Origin: Bacteroidales bacterium | GTDB lineage: Bacteria > Bacteroidota > Bacteroidia > Bacteroidales > JAIOZK01 | DNA: 64,000 nt | Assembly: GCA_021740625.1 (NCBI GenBank) | Contig: JAIOZK010000002.1 | Span: 251,186-315,185 of the forward strand | Reading direction: 5' to 3' | Shown: piece by piece, positions 59,288-64,000 of the stretch | Layout of the letters: the number at the start of each line of letters is the position of its first letter | Numbering within the stretch: the stretch's first letter is position 1 | Position numbers and translations under genes: made by a program | The notes under the pieces: generated by a model | Told to the model about the DNA's origin: nothing | The model's input: the letters and a program-made list of their open reading frames with translations, nothing else | Databases searched by the model: none

Positions 59288-59481
59288 TGTACTAAATTTT
59301 TGTCCGTCTACTAATTTTCTTCTTCGGCAGTCGCGCTGCCCTTTTCCAAAATTGGGGTGCAAATATCGGATTATTTTTTTGAATATGAAAGAAAAATGAT
59401 GGCTAATGTTGTGATTTTATTTGGGTTGGTTGAGGTAATAAAGGTATAGGATGATATAGGTATAGGGTTATAGGAGTTGAT

Positions 59482-59545
59482 GGCGAGGGTTTCGCTGGGA
59501 TGGGAAAGTAAAATTACGGATATACTTTTCAGCGAAGCTCTCGCC
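59482..59545. repeat. Hairpin repeat copy A (GGCGAG..TTTCGCTG arms)
   Basis: GGCGAGGGTTTCGCTG and CAGCGAAGCTCTCGCC pair at 14 of 16 positions around a 32-base loop. A second, diverged copy lies at 59709-59770 in the same orientation, sharing the loop segment TGGGA(T/C)GGGAA. Confidence 0.6.
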
Positions 59546-59620
59546 AGGTTTTTGGTATATAAGAAAAAATAGGCCGGACATTAATTGCAGGTTTTTGTTT
59601 CACGGTCGCCGGGAATGATA

Positions 59621-59692
59621 ATTTCACGCGAAGCCGCAAAGCCGCAATTTTTAATGTTTTTTCTTTGCGCCCTGGCGTCTTTGCGTGAAAAT
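59621..59692. repeat. Inverted repeat of the CGCAAAG family
   Basis: ATTTCACGCGAAG at the left and CTTTGCGTGAAAAT at the right are complementary with a few mismatches, and the loop repeats GCCGCAAAGCCGCAA. It is related to the element at 58272-58350. Confidence 0.5.
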
Positions 59693-59708
59693 TAATTCTT
59701 TGTCTGAT

Positions 59709-59770
59709 GGCGGGGATTTCGCTGGGACGGGAAGGTGAAATTGCGGATACATTGTTCGGCGAAACTCACC
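59709..59770. repeat. Hairpin repeat copy B
   Basis: This is a diverged copy of the element at 59482-59545: GGCGGGGATTTCGCTG, then GGGACGGGAAGGTGAAATT, then TTCGGCGAAACTCACC. Apart from these elements the 662-base gap between rpsP and the last gene shows no gene. Confidence 0.55.
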
Positions 59771-59949
59771 TTAGACTTTCAAACATTAATTTGTTTCATA
59801 ATGCTTACATAATCCATGAAGAAAAACAAGAATAAATCTTGACTTTTTGACAATATGTATTAACTTTATACAGCTTAAATATTGCCTGCCCCGGATTTTC
59901 TGTTGGATACCTGTTTAAGCCCACTGATATTAACCAAAACCAAAAAATT

Positions 59950-62900
59950 ATGAAAAAATGTCTTCTTATCGCCGGCATTTTCCTGCTTGGCATTTCGCTA
60001 TGCGTAAAATCGCAAAGCATTACCATCGACAGTACATTTACTTCCGATGGTGAGATTTTCCCCTTTTCACAGGTGGATTCCATTTATGGCTTGAGTTTAT
60101 CAGGCCATGTAACCTTAAACAGTGACACCAGCCTGGTGCGGGTGATCCTGGTGGATGAGAACTATGATGAGTATATGGTTTATGAGGCATATCCTTTGAT
60201 TGTGACGAGTATGGAATTTGATATCACTAATGTCAGTGATGAGACAAAGTATATGAATGATACGGATCCATATTCAATTATGGTTTACTTGGAGGATGCT
60301 GAGTTGGTTTTATCAGCAATCATATACCAATCAGGCTATACTGAAAACACCGATAGCTTACAATCAGATTATAAAGCTACAATTGAAACAACCAAGGTAG
60401 AAAATATTAATTCTTACATCAATAGTAACAATTTTACATGGGGCGCTGATACAAATAGCATTAGCACTTTAAGTTATTCTGAAAAACGGAATAGATTTGG
60501 CGAAAAATATAATTTAAGAGGTTATGATTACTATATCGCTGGTATCTATACTTTTTTAGGACCAGATGAATGGAATTTTACTCCTTCAGAATATATTGAT
60601 CACTTTGATTGGAGAGAACGCCATAGTGCTCATGTTAACACAACACCCTATTTTGAGTATAAATACCCCAACCAAAATAATCCCAATCCATACTGGGATG
60701 GTGATCCGGATTGGCATGAAGTTCATCCCGGAGAATGGGTTCATGAAATTGGAAACGGTTGGTTAACAAAAGTAAAGAAACAGGTTAGATTATGTGATAA
60801 TACTTGTTATCTTTTTGGTCCGGTAGGAGCATTTGAGGCAATTATTAATTTATATTACAATCAGCATTTTGATGCAAATTTATCTGAACAATATATTATG
60901 TCGTGTGATGGCCTCGCCTCTAGTGATTGTGATGGTGGCAGTACAGGGAATACGCTAGAATATTTACGTGATGAAGGTATAATGGATCAGGATTACTGCC
61001 CTAATCAACAAAATACTAATAATAACGCTTTAGATTGTAGCGAATTAGATCTTTATCCTCCAATAAATTATAAATTTCAATCAACAGGTCATTTTGATTC
61101 TCACCTTAGCTTATTTGATGAAATTAAACATAGATTGATTACTTATGGGCCAACACAGGCAACTGTTGTTGGTATTCCCACAACTACAATGCCTCATTCA
61201 ATGTGTTTAGTTGGATACAAAATTGTTGATAAGGGAGATATGGTATATAGAGGCCCAAATCTTGAACCCTTGGTAATTGATCAGGATAGTCCTTGGATGG
61301 GAGCACTTTATTGGATTTTTAAAGACTCCAACGGAATGGAAAGCTATAATCCTGATAATGTAAATGGTTATGTTTCAATGTTTCTTAACGAAATTAATCC
61401 AGATACTCCAAATTATGTTTTACCATGGATTCAAGATGTTGAACCTTTTTACAGCGCGATTAATCAATTAGAAGGTGATCCGCTAATAAGAGAAGCAAGA
61501 GATGAAGACAATGATGGTTACTGGAACTGGAATATTGGTGAAAGACCGGAAAATTGTCCTAATGATTATGATCTGGATAGTGATGACTCAAATCCCCGTA
61601 TTGGCCCCTTCGATAACAACTATTACAGCACTCCTGTTGCACCTCAAATAACTGTAAATGTCGGATCCTACGAAATAAAACATGGAGGCTTTTACTCTTT
61701 TAGTGGGGATACAACCTTGATAAACTTTATAATAAAAAATGCTGGAAACGCCCAGCTTAATCTGAAAGAGGAAATAACCGGTGAAGGACCAATTTATATA
61801 GTCGGTATAAATTCCGATTCCTTTAATGTTTATCATGAACCGGCAAATCACATTGCAATGGATGGTGGACAGGATACCTTTGCAATACAATACATAGGTG
61901 AAGACTGGCTAACAAATATTGCAGAAATAAGAATTGCACTGGATGAATTTGATATGGAAGATTTCGTATTCGGACTGGTACATACCGAAGGCAACTGCCC
62001 AGAATTGGATACCATTGAAGTCATTACGGGAAATGAAGAATGGTCAGGCTACCAGTTCAAGGATCATGGTGTAAGGGTGAATGACGGCGGGGTGTTGACC
62101 ATTACCGGGAATATCGGTTTTGTGGAAGATGCTTATTTGAACATTTCCCGGGGAGGAAAAGTATATATTGATAGTGGCACCCTGACAAAAGCCTGTAATT
62201 ATGGGTTGTGGAAAGGGATCAATGTTTCGGGCAATGCCAGGGAAAGCCAGGGCTATGAGGATGAACACGGATTGCTCAAAATTCAAAATGGCGGCATAAT
62301 TGAGTATGCTGAAATTGCCGTTGAAACCGTAAACAATGATGATACACCCGATCCTGATTATTACGGAGGCATCATTTATGCAAACAAGGCAATTTTAAGA
62401 AACAACCTTGTAGATGTGAAACTTAATCCATATAGAAACACCCATCCTTCTACCGGAGCACCTTACAGAAACCTTTCCTACTTTACAAATTGCTATTTCC
62501 TGACCACTTCCGAACTTTACGATTTATTGCCGGGATTCATGGGCCAGTATTTACCCGAAAATCACCTGATGCTTTTAGGTGTGGATGGCATCCCCGTTAA
62601 AGGATGTTTCATTGAGAACAGCGACATGAACGAAACCGATCCCGATAATCGCGGAAACGGTATATATGCTTTTAATGCCGGTTTTGAGGTGACTTACAGC
62701 AAACCCTGGTTGCAGGGAGGCGACAGGCTGCGCAGCGAATTCAGGACGCTGAATTATGGTATTAAGGCCATGTCAGGCCTGATCTCTCCACCCATTCGTG
62801 TGGATTCCTGCTATTTCAGGGATAATTCCCGGGGGATCTACCTCTCTGCCATCGATTATCCCGAGCTTATTTACAATGAATTTTTACTGAAAGGAGACAA

Positions 62901-64000
62901 TACACTTTATGATGAAACGGATACCCTTGCCGGGATATATCTCAATGATGAATCGGTGGGATATGTGGTTGAGGAGAATATTTTCTATAATCATGAAGAT
63001 TATAGTCCTGTTTCAGGAAGGTTGCATACAGTTGGAATTGTTGCAAATAGTACGGGACAATACCCCAATGAAATTTATAACAATGATTTTGAAAGAATGG
63101 ATTTTGGGATATTGGCAATGAAGGATAACAGGGGTTATGAAACAGGCTTACAGATTAAATGCAACGATTTTATTTATTGTGAATCGGATATTGCTGTCAC
63201 TCCTGAAGACTGTGATGGAATCGCCGCATACCAGGGCTCCGACGCCAATTCCCCCGAAACCTCTGCCAACAATATGTTTACATGGATGGGCCCCCAGGGA
63301 ACACCAACGGATTTTAACAATGAAGGGGAACTCTTAACATACTATTTTCCACAAAATGGAGATGAATATCACGTTGAACCAAAATATTATTATAATATTA
63401 CTCCAACAACAAGCTTATATATCTATAATTGGAACCCTGATGACGGCTGCCCTTCCCATCTCGATGGATCCGGTTCGGGTGGTGAGTTAAGATCTGAAAT
63501 GACTTATTTCGAACAAAAAGCTGATTCTACTTCAACTTTATTGCAACAACTTGAAGACGGCGGAAACACGGATGAATTAAATACGGATGTTCAAACAAGC
63601 TGGCCCGAAGAAGCTTATGAAATATACTCCCAGCTTATGGCGGATTCACCCTATCTTTCGGATACGGTAATGGTTAGCGGAACCCAAAAGGAGAATGTTT
63701 TGTCAGGTGTAATGGTAACGGATATTCTTTCAGCAAATCCACAAGCAGCCAAATCCGACACGGTGATGGATGCAGTAAACAACAGGATAAATCAACTAAC
63801 GGATGAGCAATTGGCAGAAATCAACCAGGGCTTGTATATGGTCGGTGCAAAGGAAGCTCTTCAATCCAAAACGGCAAAATTTAAGGCAGGAAGAGCCCGG
63901 GCATTATATAAGCTGTTGCGGCTGTTTAGAGCGGATACCATCAGCCCTGCTCCGGCAGATAGCATCATACAAATACTTGAGGATGAAAATCAACTTTGGG
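59950..64000 (+). CDS. Giant exported protein with a papain-like (C1) domain, running off the window
   Basis: The frame is open from ATG 59950 to the window end (at least 1350 codons). A signal peptide (CLLIAGIFLLGISLCVKSQ) is followed by an unassigned 250-residue part. Next is a divergent papain-like domain: RLCDNTCYLFGPVGAFEAI (Cys286 aligns with the CGSCWAF nucleophile, but with one extra residue), then NLSEQYIMSCDG and GGSTGNTLEYLRDEGI. MPHSMCLVGY follows (His416) and WIFKDSNG (Asp459 where the usual Asn lies). Then comes a MopE-like calcium motif (DEDNDGYWNWNIGERPENCP), a choice-of-anchor-type domain (NSDSFNVYHEP..DTFAIQYIG) and a parallel-beta-helix-like stretch with Asp/Gly turns (VNDGGVLTITGNIGF onward). 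The last visible part is helical. A T9SS sorting domain may follow outside the window. Catalytic activity is uncertain. Confidence 0.75.
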   Translation, partial: MKKCLLIAGIFLLGISLCVKSQSITIDSTFTSDGEIFPFSQVDSIYGLSLSGHVTLNSDTSLVRVILVDENYDEYMVYEAYPLIVTSMEFDITNVSDETKYMNDTDPYSIMVYLEDAELVLSAIIYQSGYTENTDSLQSDYKATIETTKVENINSYINSNNFTWGADTNSISTLSYSEKRNRFGEKYNLRGYDYYIAGIYTFLGPDEWNFTPSEYIDHFDWRERHSAHVNTTPYFEYKYPNQNNPNPYWDGDPDWHEVHPGEWVHEIGNGWLTKVKKQVRLCDNTCYLFGPVGAFEAIINLYYNQHFDANLSEQYIMSCDGLASSDCDGGSTGNTLEYLRDEGIMDQDYCPNQQNTNNNALDCSELDLYPPINYKFQSTGHFDSHLSLFDEIKHRLITYGPTQATVVGIPTTTMPHSMCLVGYKIVDKGDMVYRGPNLEPLVIDQDSPWMGALYWIFKDSNGMESYNPDNVNGYVSMFLNEINPDTPNYVLPWIQDVEPFYSAINQLEGDPLIREARDEDNDGYWNWNIGERPENCPNDYDLDSDDSNPRIGPFDNNYYSTPVAPQITVNVGSYEIKHGGFYSFSGDTTLINFIIKNAGNAQLNLKEEITGEGPIYIVGINSDSFNVYHEPANHIAMDGGQDTFAIQYIGEDWLTNIAEIRIALDEFDMEDFVFGLVHTEGNCPELDTIEVITGNEEWSGYQFKDHGVRVNDGGVLTITGNIGFVEDAYLNISRGGKVYIDSGTLTKACNYGLWKGINVSGNARESQGYEDEHGLLKIQNGGIIEYAEIAVETVNNDDTPDPDYYGGIIYANKAILRNNLVDVKLNPYRNTHPSTGAPYRNLSYFTNCYFLTTSELYDLLPGFMGQYLPENHLMLLGVDGIPVKGCFIENSDMNETDPDNRGNGIYAFNAGFEVTYSKPWLQGGDRLRSEFRTLNYGIKAMSGLISPPIRVDSCYFRDNSRGIYLSAIDYPELIYNEFLLKGDNTLYDETDTLAGIYLNDESVGYVVEENIFYNHEDYSPVSGRLHTVGIVANSTGQYPNEIYNNDFERMDFGILAMKDNRGYETGLQIKCNDFIYCESDIAVTPEDCDGIAAYQGSDANSPETSANNMFTWMGPQGTPTDFNNEGELLTYYFPQNGDEYHVEPKYYYNITPTTSLYIYNWNPDDGCPSHLDGSGSGGELRSEMTYFEQKADSTSTLLQQLEDGGNTDELNTDVQTSWPEEAYEIYSQLMADSPYLSDTVMVSGTQKENVLSGVMVTDILSANPQAAKSDTVMDAVNNRINQLTDEQLAEINQGLYMVGAKEALQSKTAKFKAGRARALYKLLRLFRADTISPAPADSIIQILEDENQLW

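Overview
The window looks like a chromosomal segment from a member of the Bacteroidetes (Bacteroidota), most likely an uncultured Bacteroidales-type organism. The evidence is fourfold. Promoters carry the Bacteroidetes -7 motif TAnnTTTG, three of them with a TTTG -33 element 19-20 bp upstream. Several secreted proteins end in type IX secretion (T9SS) sorting domains of type A or type B. Lineage-typical families are present (DUF6452/DUF6048 pair, LruC-domain and FISUMP-domain lipoproteins, YwqK/MORN lipoprotein, LysM plus periplasmic-binding-protein fusion, ParE-type topoisomerase subunit). Ribosomal protein S16 carries a long acidic/basic tail. No tRNA, rRNA, CRISPR array, prophage or intact insertion sequence was seen.

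Layout: 1-4.5 kb holds parE and a secreted FG-GAP/PKD protein. 4.7-11.8 kb (minus strand) holds NAD(P)HX repair, a LruC lipoprotein, a glycosyltransferase-flippase pair and a second FG-GAP protein whose sorting domain is broken. 12-16.3 kb holds a YkoF/PnuC/NadR-like vitamin uptake operon, a DHDPS-like protein overlapping homoserine kinase, and an SDR. 16.3-24 kb holds a polytopic membrane protein, a cytochrome c, a Met/Cys PLP lyase, a heme-oxygenase-fold protein and GcvP. 24-30.6 kb holds a frameshifted T9SS protein, an S37 peptidase, the DUF6452/DUF6048 pair, MscS and GdhA. 31-41.5 kb holds a YwqK lipoprotein, the LysM-PBP protein, GuaA, and a four-gene operon (HAD, M23, sensor-nucleotidyltransferase, metallophosphoesterase), then LutA. 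41.6-50.5 kb holds a TlpA-like thioredoxin and two large paralogous SprB-repeat, type-B-sorted proteins around an inverted lipoprotein gene. 50.5-59.3 kb holds a RelE toxin-antitoxin pair, Tex, a beta-barrel protein, a cupin, a VTT membrane protein, a GATase lipoprotein, TrmN6, RimM and S16. 59.9 kb to the edge is one giant exported protein with an unusual papain-like domain.

Two themes stand out. First, frame damage is concentrated in exported T9SS genes: three of five genes with a recognisable sorting domain are interrupted, while long housekeeping genes read cleanly. In addition the nadR-like gene has lost its start codon in a way that one base change would explain. Second, intergenic spaces hold short tandem arrays whose sequence differs at each locus but whose period is mostly 7 bp. 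Many of them touch stop codons or a promoter. Several other inverted and dispersed repeats fill the same gaps.

No canonical defence island or secondary-metabolite cluster was recognised. The candidates for something new are the 7-bp arrays, the papain-like giant protein, the sensor-nucleotidyltransferase/phosphoesterase operon and the start-less nadR-like gene. All calls rest on reading motifs by eye; no database search was run.
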